Shown here: piece after piece, positions 17,907 through 26,833 of the stretch
Layout: every line of letters starts with the position of its first letter
Numbering within the stretch: the first letter of the stretch is position 1
NCBI RefSeq assembly: GCF_023540835.1
Contig: NZ_JALKCU010000001.1
Span: 1,240,001-1,304,000, forward strand
Direction of reading: 5' to 3'
Length of the DNA stretch: 64,000 nucleotides
From: Marivivens geojensis
GTDB taxonomy: Bacteria; Pseudomonadota; Alphaproteobacteria; Rhodobacterales; Rhodobacteraceae
Translations under genes and position numbers: made by a program
The notes under the pieces: model-generated
What the model was told of the DNA's origin: nothing
The model's input: only the letters and a program-made list of their open reading frames with translations
Databases searched by the model: none

Positions 17907-18782
17907 TCAGGCCTGATCACGTCCACGTTTTTCAAACCGCGGCAGCATCGCCGAGAAGTCCATACCTTTGCCGTCCTCGGATTCGACGAACTGTTTGTAA
18001 AGCTCCATCGCACGTTGACCCATCGGGGTATCCGCATCCGCAACTTCTGCCGCCATCTGCGCGAGCGTTAGGTCTTTGAGCATCAGTTCAGAGGCGAAGC
18101 CCGGTTTATAGTCGTTGTCCGCTGGGGATTGCGGGCCAACGCCGGGGGCAGGGCAGTAGGCGTTCATGGTCCATGAGTAGCCGGACGAGGTGCTCACCAC
18201 GTCAAACATCGCTTGGCGATCAAGGCCGAGTTTGTCAGCGAGGGCAAAGGCTTCGCATGTGGCGATCATGGTGACGCCGAGGATCATGTTGTTACAGATT
18301 TTCGCCGCCTGACCATTGCCCGATGCACCACAGTGCACGGCTTTTTGGCCCATGATCTCGAACAGCGGTTTCGCTGTCGCAAATGCGTCGTCAGGGCCGC
18401 CAACCATAAAGGTCAGCGTGCCGTTCGTCGCGCCTCCAACACCGCCCGATACAGGGGCGTCCAGAGCGGTCAGACCATGGTCAGCTGCGGATTGTGCGAC
18501 CTTACGGGCGCTCTCTACATCAACGGTCGAACAATCCAGATGCACCGCGCCTTTTTCCATCGCAGGATGGATTTCTGCGGCAACAGCCTGAAGGATCGCG
18601 CCGTTCGGGAGCATGGTGATGACAACATCTGCACCGCGCACGGCATCTGCATTGGTGGCTGCAACGGGCATAAAGTCAGGCTTTGCGATAGGGTCACAGC
18701 CGACGACGTCATGGCCTGCGTTGACAAGGTTGGCCGCCATTGGCGCGCCCATGTTTCCCAGACCGATAAAGGCAATTTTCAT
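17907..18782 (-). CDS. mmsB: 3-hydroxyisobutyrate dehydrogenase
   Basis: 291-residue NAD-dependent beta-hydroxyacid dehydrogenase of valine degradation, oxidising 3-hydroxyisobutyrate to methylmalonate semialdehyde. The N-terminal dinucleotide-binding motif IGLGNMGAPMAANL, the substrate motif DAPVSGGVGGATNGTLTFMVGG and the catalytic lysine region GNGQAAKICNNMILG are present. The ATG at 18782 is used; it lies 14 bases after the stop of the hydrolase gene. It is the last gene of the cluster acyl-CoA dehydrogenase, hydrolase, mmsB, and its product is the substrate of MmsA encoded at 21-22.6 kb. Confidence 0.95.
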   Translation of the reverse strand: MKIAFIGLGNMGAPMAANLVNAGHDVVGCDPIAKPDFMPVAATNADAVRGADVVITMLPNGAILQAVAAEIHPAMEKGAVHLDCSTVDVESARKVAQSAADHGLTALDAPVSGGVGGATNGTLTFMVGGPDDAFATAKPLFEIMGQKAVHCGASGNGQAAKICNNMILGVTMIATCEAFALADKLGLDRQAMFDVVSTSSGYSWTMNAYCPAPGVGPQSPADNDYKPGFASELMLKDLTLAQMAAEVADADTPMGQRAMELYKQFVESEDGKGMDFSAMLPRFEKRGRDQA

Positions 18783-18796
18783 CCTGTTTCTCTCTC

Positions 18797-19828
18797 TCAA
18801 AAGGTCACATCAGGGCCGTCGACAGGGGCCAACAATTGGGCCACCAGATCAGCGGGAACCTCGGACACGTCTTTGTGCATCCACTGCGGATTGCGGTCTT
18901 TGTCGATGATCGCGGCGCGCACGCCTTCGATCAGGTCAGCCAGTTCCAGTGAACGACTGGTAAAGCGGTATTCGAGCTGCAAAGCGTTGCGAATGTCAGG
19001 GTTCTTGCGACATTCACGAACGAGCCAGAGCGTCGATGTCATCGCCAGCGGCGAATTCTTCGCAAAAGCGGCTTGTGCCTTGAGCGCTGCATCGGTGCTG
19101 GCATGGGACAACCGCTCTGCAATGTCGGCCATACTATCCCCACCGAACACCGCATCAATTGCGTCTTTCCATTCGCGCAGGGTGCTTTCGGGGACAGGCT
19201 GAGCGGTGTGGGCAATGGCCTCAATGTCGCCAGTTTCGATTAGCATTGCCTTTAGGCCATCCCAATCTTTCTCTGCGATATAGGTATCGGCAAAACCCGC
19301 ATAGATCGCGTCGCCGGCCCCCATGCGATCGCCAGTCAGTCCGAGGAATTCGCCTAGGTGCCGTGGCGCAAGTGCCAGCAGACGTGTTCCGCCAACGTCG
19401 GGGATCAGCCCGATGCCGCATTCAGGCATAGCAATTTTCGTGGTGTCACCAACGATGCGATGAGACACGTGCCCACCAACGCCGACGCCGCCGCCCATGA
19501 CAAAGCCCTGCATAAAGCTCACGACGGGTTTGGGATACTCCGCCAGCTTTGCGTTCATACGGTATTCATCGCGCCAGAACTTGCGGGGATAATCAAACTC
19601 CTCGCGTTTTCCAGCGGCGTAGATATCGGCGATGTCACCACCTGCGCAGAAGGCTTTCTCACCTTCTGCGTCGATGATGATTAGCTTTACCGCGTGATTG
19701 TCACGCCAGTCGTCGATCGCTGCCTCAATCGACATGCACATGTCATAAGTGAGGGCGTTTAGGGCTTTGGGACGGTTCAAAGTGATCCGTCCCGCGTGCC
19801 CTTCGATCCGAGTGAGAACGTCGCTCAT
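18797..19828 (-). CDS. 3-hydroxyisobutyryl-CoA hydrolase (enoyl-CoA hydratase/isomerase family)
   Basis: 343 residues: a crotonase fold with the C-terminal extension typical of HIBCH-type hydrolases. Oxyanion-hole and active-site segments are FCAGGDIADIYAAG and FVMGGGVGVGGHVSHRIVG, and MPECGIGLIPDVGGTRLL carries the catalytic Glu and Asp. It would release 3-hydroxyisobutyrate from its CoA ester in valine catabolism. Its start overlaps the stop of the acyl-CoA dehydrogenase gene by four bases. Flanking by mmsB and an acyl-CoA dehydrogenase supports this function over a generic enoyl-CoA hydratase. Confidence 0.93.
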   Translation of the reverse strand: MSDVLTRIEGHAGRITLNRPKALNALTYDMCMSIEAAIDDWRDNHAVKLIIIDAEGEKAFCAGGDIADIYAAGKREEFDYPRKFWRDEYRMNAKLAEYPKPVVSFMQGFVMGGGVGVGGHVSHRIVGDTTKIAMPECGIGLIPDVGGTRLLALAPRHLGEFLGLTGDRMGAGDAIYAGFADTYIAEKDWDGLKAMLIETGDIEAIAHTAQPVPESTLREWKDAIDAVFGGDSMADIAERLSHASTDAALKAQAAFAKNSPLAMTSTLWLVRECRKNPDIRNALQLEYRFTSRSLELADLIEGVRAAIIDKDRNPQWMHKDVSEVPADLVAQLLAPVDGPDVTF

Positions 19829-20964
19829 CGACCCACCAGATCCCGTGCCACGATCATGCGCATGATCTCGTTTGTGCCTTCGAGGATTTGGTGAACACGA
19901 AGGTCACGCACGATCTTTTCGATGCCATAGTCCGCGAGGTAGCCGTAGCCGCCGTGCAATTGCAAACATTGGTCCGCCACGCGGCTGCCTGCCTCTGTGA
20001 CGAACTTCTTGGCCATCGCGCAGAATTTGGTCGCATCAGGTGCGCCTGTGTCGAGTTTCCACGCTGCCTGACGCAAGAATGTGCGGGCCGCTTGAAGTTC
20101 GATTTCCATCTCAGCCAAGCGGAATTGCAGTGCTTGGAACTGGTCGATGGATTTGCCGAAAGCCTTGCGTTCGGACATGTAGACGAGGGTCGAATTGAGG
20201 GCCGTTTGCGCCGCACCCAAAGAACAGGCCGAGATATTCAGGCGACCACCATCGAGGCCGGCCATCGCGTAGCTGAACCCTTTGCCTTCTTCGCCCAAGA
20301 GGTTGTTTGCAGGGATTTTAACATCGTCCATCTGAACTTGGCGGGTCGGCTGTGATTTCCAGCCCATCTTTTGCTCAAGTCCGCCAAACGACAGCCCCTC
20401 TGCGCCATCTTCGATCACGAAGGACGAAATCCCTTTGGGGCCGTCTTCGCCGGTGCGGGCCATGACGACATAGGCATCAGAATAGCCACCACCTGAGATG
20501 AAAGCTTTGGTTCCAGTGACCGTATATCCGTCGTTTGTGCGGGTGGCGCGGGTTTTCAGGGCCGCGGCGTCAGAGCCCGAACCTGGTTCGGTCAGGCAGT
20601 AGGAAAACACGGTTTCCATGGTCAGCGCCTTGGGCATGTAGCGCGCTTTGAGGTCGTCCGAGCCATAGGTGTCCAACATTTTGAGACACATGTTGTGGAT
20701 CGACAGGAATGCCGCAACAGAGGCGCAGGACATCGAAAGGGCTTCGAAGACTAGCGTGGCGTCTAAGCGTGTCAGCCCCGATCCGCCAGACTCTTCGCTG
20801 ACATACAACCCACCGAATCCTAGCTCTGCAATTTTCGTCCAGAGCTCTTTGGGGATCGTTCCCTCAGCTTCCCATTTTTGGGCATAGGGCGCGATGTGTT
20901 CTTCGCCAAATGCCTTCGCCATATCGAAAATAGCGGTTTGTTCTTCGGACAATGCAAAGTCCAT
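19825..20964 (-). CDS. Acyl-CoA dehydrogenase, probable isobutyryl-CoA dehydrogenase
   Basis: 379-residue FAD enzyme. The N-terminal helical domain, the middle beta domain with YCLTEPGSGSDAAALKTRA and the C-terminal GGYGYLADYGIEKIVRDLR region are all present; the catalytic glutamate is in ILEGTNEIMRMI, the position used by short- and branched-chain dehydrogenases. The start at 20964 is supported by GGGAGGAGG. Isobutyryl-CoA as substrate is inferred from coupling to the 3-hydroxyisobutyryl-CoA hydrolase and mmsB. A dyad at 20997-21012 precedes the gene. Confidence 0.93.
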   Translation of the reverse strand: MDFALSEEQTAIFDMAKAFGEEHIAPYAQKWEAEGTIPKELWTKIAELGFGGLYVSEESGGSGLTRLDATLVFEALSMSCASVAAFLSIHNMCLKMLDTYGSDDLKARYMPKALTMETVFSYCLTEPGSGSDAAALKTRATRTNDGYTVTGTKAFISGGGYSDAYVVMARTGEDGPKGISSFVIEDGAEGLSFGGLEQKMGWKSQPTRQVQMDDVKIPANNLLGEEGKGFSYAMAGLDGGRLNISACSLGAAQTALNSTLVYMSERKAFGKSIDQFQALQFRLAEMEIELQAARTFLRQAAWKLDTGAPDATKFCAMAKKFVTEAGSRVADQCLQLHGGYGYLADYGIEKIVRDLRVHQILEGTNEIMRMIVARDLVGR

Positions 20965-20996
20965 AGCGCCTCCTCCCAAAGTCACTAATTGAACGA

Positions 20997-21012
20997 TTGT
21001 TTAATTAAACGA
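20997..21012. promoter_or_regulatory. Palindrome upstream of the acyl-CoA dehydrogenase operon
   Basis: GTTTAATTAAAC (20999-21010) is a perfect 12-base palindrome, extendable to 16 bases with one mismatch. It lies 35-50 bases upstream of the operon start. Small AT-rich dyads of this kind are typical operators of TetR-type acyl-CoA regulators; the actual regulator is not identified. Confidence 0.45.
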
Positions 21013-21032
21013 CGAACCGTCAGAAATAGCAA

Positions 21033-21051
21033 GGGCGGCCAATGGCCGCCC
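21033..21051 (-). terminator. GC hairpin after mmsA, probable terminator or read-through attenuator
   Basis: GGGCGGCC (21033-21040) and GGCCGCCC (21044-21051) form an 8-bp stem with a 3-base loop 17 bases after the mmsA stop. The following minus-strand sequence has only a weak T-stretch, so some read-through into the acyl-CoA dehydrogenase operon is possible. Confidence 0.55.
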
Positions 21052-21067
21052 CGCAATGTTTTCGCTA

Positions 21068-22567
21068 TCAGTCCATCGCTTTGAAGTTCAGCGCCACACC
21101 GTCTTTGATGCCCGAGAACCAACGTGCGGTCACCGTCTTGGTCTTGGTGTAGAATTTGAACGCATCCGGACCGTATTGGTTCAGGTCGCCAAATGCAGAC
21201 TTCTTCCAGCCGCCGAACGAGAAGTAGGACAGCGGAACCGGGATCGGGAAGTTGATGCCGACCATGCCAACGTTCACGCGGTTAGCAAAGTCACGTGCGG
21301 TATCGCCGTCGGCGGTGTAGATCGCGGTGCCGTTGCCGTAATTGTTCTTCATGATCAGATCGAGAGCTTCTTCGTAGTTCTCGGCACGGACGGTCGACAG
21401 AACAGGGCCAAAGATTTCTTCTTTGTAGATGTCCATGTCTGGGGTCACGTTGTCAAAGAGCGACGCGCCAACAAAGAAGCCGTTCTCGTAACCCTGCATT
21501 TTGAAATCACGGCCGTCGACAACAAGGTTTGCACCCTGCTCAACACCAGAGTTCACCAGACCGTTGATGCGGTTTTTCGATGCTTCGGTGATAACGGGGC
21601 CAAAGTCCACGTCTTCGCCAGCGGTGTAGGGGCCGACTTTCAGCGCTTCGATTTTCGGAACCAGCTTTTCGATCAGGCGATCAGCGGTTTCTTTACCGAC
21701 AGGCACCGCAACCGAAATAGCCATGCAGCGTTCGCCAGCCGCGCCATAGCCTGCGCCAACCAGTGCGTCTGCCGCTTTGTCGAGGTCTGCGTCGGGCATA
21801 ATGATCATGTGGTTTTTGGCACCACCAAAGCACTGTGCGCGTTTGCCGTTGGTTGCAGCGCGACCGTAGATGTATTGTGCAATCGGGGTCGAGCCCACAA
21901 AGCCGACGCCTTGGATGGTTTCGTGGTCGAGGATCGCGTCAACTGCACCCTTGTCACCGTTCACAACCTGCAGAACGCCAGCAGGAAGACCGGCTTCCAT
22001 GATCAGTTCAGCGAGGCGCAGAGCTGTCGAAGGAACGCGCTCGGACGGCTTGAGGATCATAGCGTTGCCCGAAACGATCGCAGGCGCCATTTTCCACAGC
22101 GGGATCATTGCAGGGAAGTTGAACGGGGTGATGCCCGCAACAACGCCGAGAGGCTGACGCATAGCGTAAAGGTCAATACCTGGGCCACCGTCGTTCATGT
22201 ATTCGCCTTTGAGCATCGCAGGCGCGCCCATGCATACTTCGACAACTTCGAGGCCGCGCTGAACGTCGCCGCGTGCGTCTGGGATGGTTTTGCCGTGCTC
22301 ACGTGCAACCAGTTCGGCCAGATCTTCCATGTGTTCGTTGATCAGCTGACCGAACTTCATCATGACGCGAGCGCGGCGCTGCGGGTTTACTTTTGCCCAT
22401 TCGACCTGAGCTTTTTCAGCAGCTTTGATCGCAGCATCCATTTCTTCGTCGGATGCGAGCGGCACCTTAGCGATGATTTCGCCAGTTGCGGGGTTGTAAA
22501 CATCGCTAAAACGGCCCGAGGTGCCTTTGACGTGTTCGCCGTTAATGAAGTGAGTCAGTTCCTGCAT
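21068..22567 (-). CDS. mmsA: Methylmalonate-semialdehyde dehydrogenase (acylating)
   Basis: 499-residue CoA-acylating aldehyde dehydrogenase converting methylmalonate semialdehyde to propionyl-CoA. The catalytic cysteine is in [20 protein letters not shown]; the NAD-binding region [21 protein letters not shown] and the family stretch [17 protein letters not shown] match MmsA. The start at 22567 is supported by a GGGAGGA ribosome-binding site; a much longer in-frame extension runs into the divergent regulator. The gene lies just upstream of the isobutyryl-CoA branch genes on the same strand and is divergent from a LysR gene. Confidence 0.96.
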   Translation of the reverse strand: MQELTHFINGEHVKGTSGRFSDVYNPATGEIIAKVPLASDEEMDAAIKAAEKAQVEWAKVNPQRRARVMMKFGQLINEHMEDLAELVAREHGKTIPDARGDVQRGLEVVEVCMGAPAMLKGEYMNDGGPGIDLYAMRQPLGVVAGITPFNFPAMIPLWKMAPAIVSGNAMILKPSERVPSTALRLAELIMEAGLPAGVLQVVNGDKGAVDAILDHETIQGVGFVGSTPIAQYIYGRAATNGKRAQCFGGAKNHMIIMPDADLDKAADALVGAGYGAAGERCMAISVAVPVGKETADRLIEKLVPKIEALKVGPYTAGEDVDFGPVITEASKNRINGLVNSGVEQGANLVVDGRDFKMQGYENGFFVGASLFDNVTPDMDIYKEEIFGPVLSTVRAENYEEALDLIMKNNYGNGTAIYTADGDTARDFANRVNVGMVGINFPIPVPLSYFSFGGWKKSAFGDLNQYGPDAFKFYTKTKTVTARWFSGIKDGVALNFKAMD

Positions 22568-22645
22568 GGTATCCTCCCTAAGGGGTCTGATCTGATTTGG
22601 CGCTAGAATAGTCTTGCGTTTTGGTCGGTAAAAGAGAAGGTTTGT

Positions 22646-22670
22646 CAAAATCGTTTTGCAAAAATGCAAA
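22646..22670. promoter_or_regulatory. Overlapping dyads between mmsA and the LysR gene
   Basis: CAAAA-TCG-TTTTG (22646-22658) and TTTGCA-AAAA-TGCAAA (22655-22670) are two perfect palindromes sharing bases. They end 10 bases before the LysR start and lie about 80-100 bases upstream of mmsA. The second fits the T-N11-A style of LysR sites, so autoregulation and control of mmsA is the simplest reading. Confidence 0.55.
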
Positions 22671-22680
22671 GGTGGGGTTG

Positions 22681-23559
22681 ATGAATTGGGATGACATGCG
22701 GGTGTTTTTGGCTGTGGCGCGCGCGGAGAGCCTTTCGGCGGCCGCACCGCTTTTGAAAATGGACCCTGCGACAGTTGGCCGTCGGATCACTCGACTCGAG
22801 GAAACAGTAGGCGCACCGCTCTTTGTGAAATCCCCCCAAGGCTACGCTTTGACTGAACAAGGGCTGCGCATGAGGGATCATGCAGCGCAGGCGGAAGCTG
22901 CACTATCTCTCGCCATGGACGAAGGGCAGGCGGTCGATAAAGGGCTGTCTGGGCAAGTCCGTATTGGTGCCCCTGACGGCTGTGCAAACTTTCTTCTGCC
23001 TCAAGTCTGCGCCGCCATTCAGGCTGAAAATCCGGGGTTAGAGGTGCAAATCCTCGCTCTGCCGCGTGTTGTGAACCTGTCCAAACGCGAAGCCGATATG
23101 GCCATCACCGTGTCACCCCCCGATGCAGGACGCCTGACAGTTCAAAAGATCAGCGACTACAGGCTCCACCTCGCGATGCGCCAGGACAGCAGTCTGCCCA
23201 CAACGATGGCGGACCTGTACGGTGTGCCTGTCGTTGGCTACATTCCTGATATGATCTTTGACAAAGAGTTGGATTACTTGGGCACATTGTCGCGGGATGG
23301 GGTGCAGATGGCCTCGAACTCGGTCGCTGTGCAGTTGCAGATGCTTCGACACGGAGGGGTAGGGATCGTGCATGATTTCGCGCTGCCTTGTGCGCCCGAA
23401 TTGACCCGCGTTCTAATGAATGAACTCTCCTTGCTACGCAGTTTTTATTTGGTGCGTCACTTGTCCGACCGTAAATCAGATCGCTTGAACCGATTTGCCG
23501 AAGCCCTTTTGGCGGGCATGCGGGCTGAAATCGCACGCTTAGAAGCTCAGGCCGCTTGA
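22681..23559 (+). CDS. LysR family transcriptional regulator (probable valine-catabolism regulator)
   Basis: 292 residues. The N-terminal winged helix-turn-helix (about residues 3-62, with [20 protein letters not shown] as the recognition region) is followed by a periplasmic-binding-fold effector domain. The ATG at 22681 follows AAAGGTGGGG. Divergent placement next to mmsA and two dyads in the 113-base interval suggest it controls mmsA and perhaps itself; this is inference from position. The effector is unknown. Confidence 0.9.
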   Translation: MNWDDMRVFLAVARAESLSAAAPLLKMDPATVGRRITRLEETVGAPLFVKSPQGYALTEQGLRMRDHAAQAEAALSLAMDEGQAVDKGLSGQVRIGAPDGCANFLLPQVCAAIQAENPGLEVQILALPRVVNLSKREADMAITVSPPDAGRLTVQKISDYRLHLAMRQDSSLPTTMADLYGVPVVGYIPDMIFDKELDYLGTLSRDGVQMASNSVAVQLQMLRHGGVGIVHDFALPCAPELTRVLMNELSLLRSFYLVRHLSDRKSDRLNRFAEALLAGMRAEIARLEAQAA

Positions 23560-23615
23560 CAGGTGGGGGGTATTGCGGAGACGCTGTAAGTATCGGCAGT
23601 TGAGGAGGACCAGCC

Positions 23616-24050
23616 ATGCTCGTACAGAACATTCTGAATTCCAAAGAAAAAACTGGCATCTATTGGCTAGCTCCAAGCGAGCCTGTGTCCAAAGCTGTGC
23701 AGATCATGTCTGACAATCGAATTGGTACGATCGTGGTGTCGCACGACGGCGAAGTCCCAACGGGAATCCTCTCCGAACGTGACATCGTTCGCGAAATGGG
23801 CAAGCAGGGCCTAGAAATCCTTTCGGGGTCGATTGAGGCTCTGATGACCAAAAAACTGATCACAACGACCGTTGATGTCACTGCGGATCAGGTGCTTCAG
23901 ATCATGACAGACGGCCGTTTCCGCCACCTTCCTGTCATGTCGGATGGCAAACTCATCGGCCTGATTTCGATTGGCGACGTGGTCAAAGCACGCCTATCCC
24001 AGCTCGCGATGGAGAAAGATGCCCTCGAAGGCATGGTGATGGGGCGATAA
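23616..24050 (+). CDS. CBS domain protein
   Basis: 144-residue protein made of one CBS pair and little else: first CBS about residues 18-75 (IGTIVVSHDGEVPTGILSERDIVR), second about 80-135 (FRHLPVMSDGKLIGLISIGDVVKARL). Such stand-alone Bateman modules bind adenine nucleotides and act as energy sensors, but the partner is not apparent here. The ATG follows GAGGAGGACC. It sits 65 bases before coaD on the same strand. Confidence 0.92.
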   Translation: MLVQNILNSKEKTGIYWLAPSEPVSKAVQIMSDNRIGTIVVSHDGEVPTGILSERDIVREMGKQGLEILSGSIEALMTKKLITTTVDVTADQVLQIMTDGRFRHLPVMSDGKLIGLISIGDVVKARLSQLAMEKDALEGMVMGR

Positions 24051-24114
24051 GTACCCTTGCATTCCCGTGCGCAATATTGTTGCGTGCGGGCAATGAACCA
24101 AAGAGGGGCACCCG

Positions 24115-24609
24115 ATGCGTATTGGCCTTTATCCCGGCACGTTTGATCCAATTACAAACGGCCACATCGACATCATACGCCGTGCCTGTTCCCTGGTAGA
24201 CCGTCTCGTCATTGGTGTCGCCATCAACCGCGACAAGGGACCGTTGTTCAATCTCGAAGAACGCGTTGCGATGATCCGCTCTGAGGTTGCGTCAATTGCG
24301 GCCTCCACGGGCACTGAGATCGTTGCGCATCCGTTTGAGAACCTCTTGATCGATTGTGCCCGTGATGTTGGTGCCAATGTCATCATCCGTGGCCTACGCG
24401 CTGTGGCTGATTTCGAATACGAATTCCAAATGGTTGGCATGAACCGTTCGCTCGACAATAGCATTGAGACCGTATTCCTAATGGCCGATGCGAAAAACCA
24501 AGCCATAGCATCGAAGCTGGTCAAAGAGATTTGCCGCTTGAATGGTGATGTCTCGAAATTCGTGCCGACCTCGGTTAAATCGGCACTCGAAAGCCGTTTG
24601 CGAGGCTGA
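24115..24609 (+). CDS. coaD: Pantetheine-phosphate adenylyltransferase
   Basis: 164 residues, normal length. It adenylylates 4'-phosphopantetheine in coenzyme A synthesis. The nucleotidyltransferase motif is at the N-terminus, YPGTFDPITNGHIDII, with the conserved GH; further family stretches are VIIRGLRAVADFEYEFQM and ETVFLMADAKNQAIASKLVKEI. GAGGGGCACCCG precedes the ATG. A copy of the dispersed repeat begins three bases after its stop. Confidence 0.97.
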   Translation: MRIGLYPGTFDPITNGHIDIIRRACSLVDRLVIGVAINRDKGPLFNLEERVAMIRSEVASIAASTGTEIVAHPFENLLIDCARDVGANVIIRGLRAVADFEYEFQMVGMNRSLDNSIETVFLMADAKNQAIASKLVKEICRLNGDVSKFVPTSVKSALESRLRG

Positions 24610-24611
24610 CA

Positions 24612-24660
24612 CGCTGGGGGCGCTGCCCCCAGACCTCGGGGATATTTATAGCACAAAGGC
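24612..24660 (+). repeat. Dispersed intergenic repeat, copy 1
   Basis: GC hairpin GCTGGGGGC...GCCCCCAG, then CTCGGGGATATTT and GCACAAAGG. It begins three bases after the coaD stop. It belongs to a six-copy family in this window (others at 26784, 35743, 46127, 48651, 58302). Confidence 0.85.
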
Positions 24661-24718
24661 ATGGGCGGCACCGCCTATGCTTTTGAAGTCGTGACAGCCT
24701 GTCGCATGTCAAAAGCAT
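24655..24718 (+). promoter_or_regulatory. Two mutually exclusive hairpins between coaD and a small membrane gene
   Basis: Hairpin A: GCATGGGCGG (24659-24668) pairs with CCGCCTATGC (24671-24680), extended by AAAG with TTTT. Hairpin B: ATGCTTTTGA (24677-24686) pairs perfectly with TCAAAAGCAT (24709-24718), with a smaller inner stem GACA/TGTC. They share 24677-24684, so only one can form. A resembles the terminator of coaD; B would prevent it and ends 23 bases before the next start codon. Confidence 0.5.
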
Positions 24719-24741
24719 AATATATATGTCACATGCGGATT

Positions 24742-24933
24742 ATGACTGAACATGCACACAACCCCGAAAACTTTGGCACGATCGTAAAACCGCTACTTGG
24801 CCTTGTGGTTCTGCTGGTGCTGCTCGCTATCTCGATCAAGATTTTTGGTATCGCAGGACTGATGGTTCCCGTGCTTGCACTGGTTCCAACAGTCTATGTC
24901 ATTTTGATCTGGATCTCGATGGGCAAGTCCTAA
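24742..24933 (+). CDS. Small two-helix membrane protein of unknown function
   Basis: 63 residues: a short polar N-terminus (MTEHAHNPENFGTIVKP) followed by two hydrophobic helices (about 16-34 and 38-58). I do not recognise a family. An in-frame ATG at 24733 is the alternative start; neither has a clear ribosome-binding site. Its TAA overlaps the TAG of the convergent uup gene. The long hydrophobic run with a sensible topology and the structured upstream region support it being real. Confidence 0.65.
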   Translation: MTEHAHNPENFGTIVKPLLGLVVLLVLLAISIKIFGIAGLMVPVLALVPTVYVILIWISMGKS

Positions 24934-26738
24934 GCTTCTGATTTTTCCATCAAAAGCATCCACTCTTCTTCGGCAGCGGCAAGCGCATCTTGTCGCTGCA
25001 CGAGGGCCTCTGTCGCCTTTTGGAACTTCACCGGTTGTTTGGTGAACAGCTCAGGATCGGCCATTAAGTCCTCAAGTTTCGCGATTTCTGCGGTGATCTT
25101 ATCGATCACGGCAGGTAGTTCTTCGAGTCGGTGTTTTTCGGTAAAGGACAAACCGTTTTTACGAATATCCGATTTCGGTTTTTCGGCCGTTTTGGGTGTT
25201 TCGACTGGTTTTGTCGTCTCTTCAACAACGGTGCCGCGCTGGTTCAGATAATCGGTCCAGCCACCTGCATAGACCGTGGCGTTTCCGTTACCTTCCATCG
25301 CGATGGTCGTCGTCGCAACTCGGTCGAGGAAATCGCGGTCGTGGCTGACGAGGATCACAGTGCCATCGTAATCGTCGAGGATCTCTTGCAAGAGATCCAG
25401 CGTCTCAATGTCGAGATCGTTCGTCGGTTCGTCGAGGACCAAGAGATTCGACGGTTTCGCCATCAGCTTGGCCAGCAAGAGACGCGCTTTTTCACCGCCC
25501 GACAGGGATTTTACAGGCGCACGCGCTTGCGCTTCGTTAAAGAGGAAGTCTTTGAGGTAGGCGACAACATGTTTGGGCACGCCACGCACCATGACCTGAT
25601 CCGCACGCCCACCGACGCGCATTTCAGGATCACCTGTAAGGCTGTCCCAGAGCGACATCTCTGGATCGAGCTGCGCACGCGTTTGGTCGAACACAGTGAC
25701 TTCGAGGTTCGTGCCCAACTTCACACGGCCCGCATCTGGTTCGACCTGTCCCAGCATCATCTTGATCACGCTGGTTTTTCCAACCCCGTTAGGCCCGACA
25801 AAGGCCACGCGATCGCCGCGTTGAATGGTGATCGTCAGTCCTTTCACGATTTGCTTATCGCCAAAGGATTTGGTCAGATTCTCAACCTCAATGACCTTCT
25901 TACCTGAGGTCGGCCCACTCTCGAGCGTGAGGGCCGCCGTTCCCTGCCGCTTGATCATCGAAGCCCGTTCAGCCCGCAAATCCTGTAAAGCGCGAACACG
26001 CCCTTGGTTCCGTTTACGACGCGCAGAAATCCCCTCGACAGCCCATCGCGCTTCGGCTTTGATCTTGCGATCCATCTTGTGCTTGGCGGTCTCTTCTTCG
26101 TCCCAAACCTTGTCGCGCCACGCTTCGAACCCGTCAAAGCCCGTTTCCTGACGGCGCACTTCGCCGCGATCAATCCACAGCGTTGCCCGCGTCAAAGCCC
26201 GCAAAAACGCACGGTCATGGGAAATCAGAACATAGGCTGCCTTGGTCGATTTCAGTTCATTTTCCAACCATTGCACCGCCTCAATATCGAGGTGGTTGGT
26301 CGGTTCGTCCAAGAGCATCAATTCTGGTGCTTCGGCCATCAACTTGGCCAAGGCCGCGCGGCGACGTTCACCGCCAGATGCCGTCGCAACATCGCGGGAC
26401 GGATCAAACTTGAGACCATCCGCAACCATTGCTACGCGGTAAGATTCACTCGGGTCAAGGCCGCTGGCGGCATAATCGCCCAAGGTCGCAAACCCCTCCA
26501 TCGTGGGGTCCTGCTCCATGTATCCAACCGACACACCCGGTGGAACAACGCGCATCCCTTGGTCGGCTTCTACCAACCCCGCCATCACTTTCATCAGTGT
26601 CGACTTACCCGACCCATTGCGCCCCACCAGCGCGACGCGATCGCCACCCTGTACAACGGCAGAGAGGTCTGAAAATACGGGATCCCCACCAAAGGTCAGG
26701 GAAATATCGGATAACTGGAGTAAAGGTGCGCGTGCCAT
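24930..26738 (-). CDS. uup: ABC-F family ATPase, Uup type
   Basis: 602-residue soluble protein with two ABC domains and no membrane segments. Walker A motifs are VGRNGSGKSTLMKV and VGPNGVGKTSVIKM; signatures are ASGGERRRAALAK and LSGGEKARLLLAK; Walker B segments are LMLLDEPTNHLDIEAV and LLVLDEPTNDLDIETL. The linker between them is charged, and a C-terminal coiled coil (about residues 530-602) marks it as Uup rather than EttA. Uup acts on ribosomes and on DNA branch structures. It is transcribed toward the small membrane gene. Confidence 0.92.
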   Translation of the reverse strand: MARAPLLQLSDISLTFGGDPVFSDLSAVVQGGDRVALVGRNGSGKSTLMKVMAGLVEADQGMRVVPPGVSVGYMEQDPTMEGFATLGDYAASGLDPSESYRVAMVADGLKFDPSRDVATASGGERRRAALAKLMAEAPELMLLDEPTNHLDIEAVQWLENELKSTKAAYVLISHDRAFLRALTRATLWIDRGEVRRQETGFDGFEAWRDKVWDEEETAKHKMDRKIKAEARWAVEGISARRKRNQGRVRALQDLRAERASMIKRQGTAALTLESGPTSGKKVIEVENLTKSFGDKQIVKGLTITIQRGDRVAFVGPNGVGKTSVIKMMLGQVEPDAGRVKLGTNLEVTVFDQTRAQLDPEMSLWDSLTGDPEMRVGGRADQVMVRGVPKHVVAYLKDFLFNEAQARAPVKSLSGGEKARLLLAKLMAKPSNLLVLDEPTNDLDIETLDLLQEILDDYDGTVILVSHDRDFLDRVATTTIAMEGNGNATVYAGGWTDYLNQRGTVVEETTKPVETPKTAEKPKSDIRKNGLSFTEKHRLEELPAVIDKITAEIAKLEDLMADPELFTKQPVKFQKATEALVQRQDALAAAEEEWMLLMEKSEA

Positions 26739-26783
26739 GACGTGCAGCTAATCTGCCCCATCAAAACACGCAAGGGCTCGCCT

Positions 26784-26830
26784 GCCTTTGTGCCTGAAAT
26801 ATCCCGGGGGTGTGGGGGCAGAGCCCCCAT
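26784..26830 (-). repeat. Dispersed intergenic repeat, copy 2
   Basis: Minus-strand copy: TGGGGGCTCTGCCCCCA hairpin, CCCCCGGGATATTT, then GGCACAAAGG. The hairpin starts a few bases after the fbpA stop (26834), so it can also act as its terminator. Confidence 0.85.
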
Positions 26831-26833
26831 GTT

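Noticed and set aside
21056-22606. 516-codon open frame antisense to mmsA
   Set aside because: Antisense shadow of a codon-biased gene; no start signal and no recognisable family.
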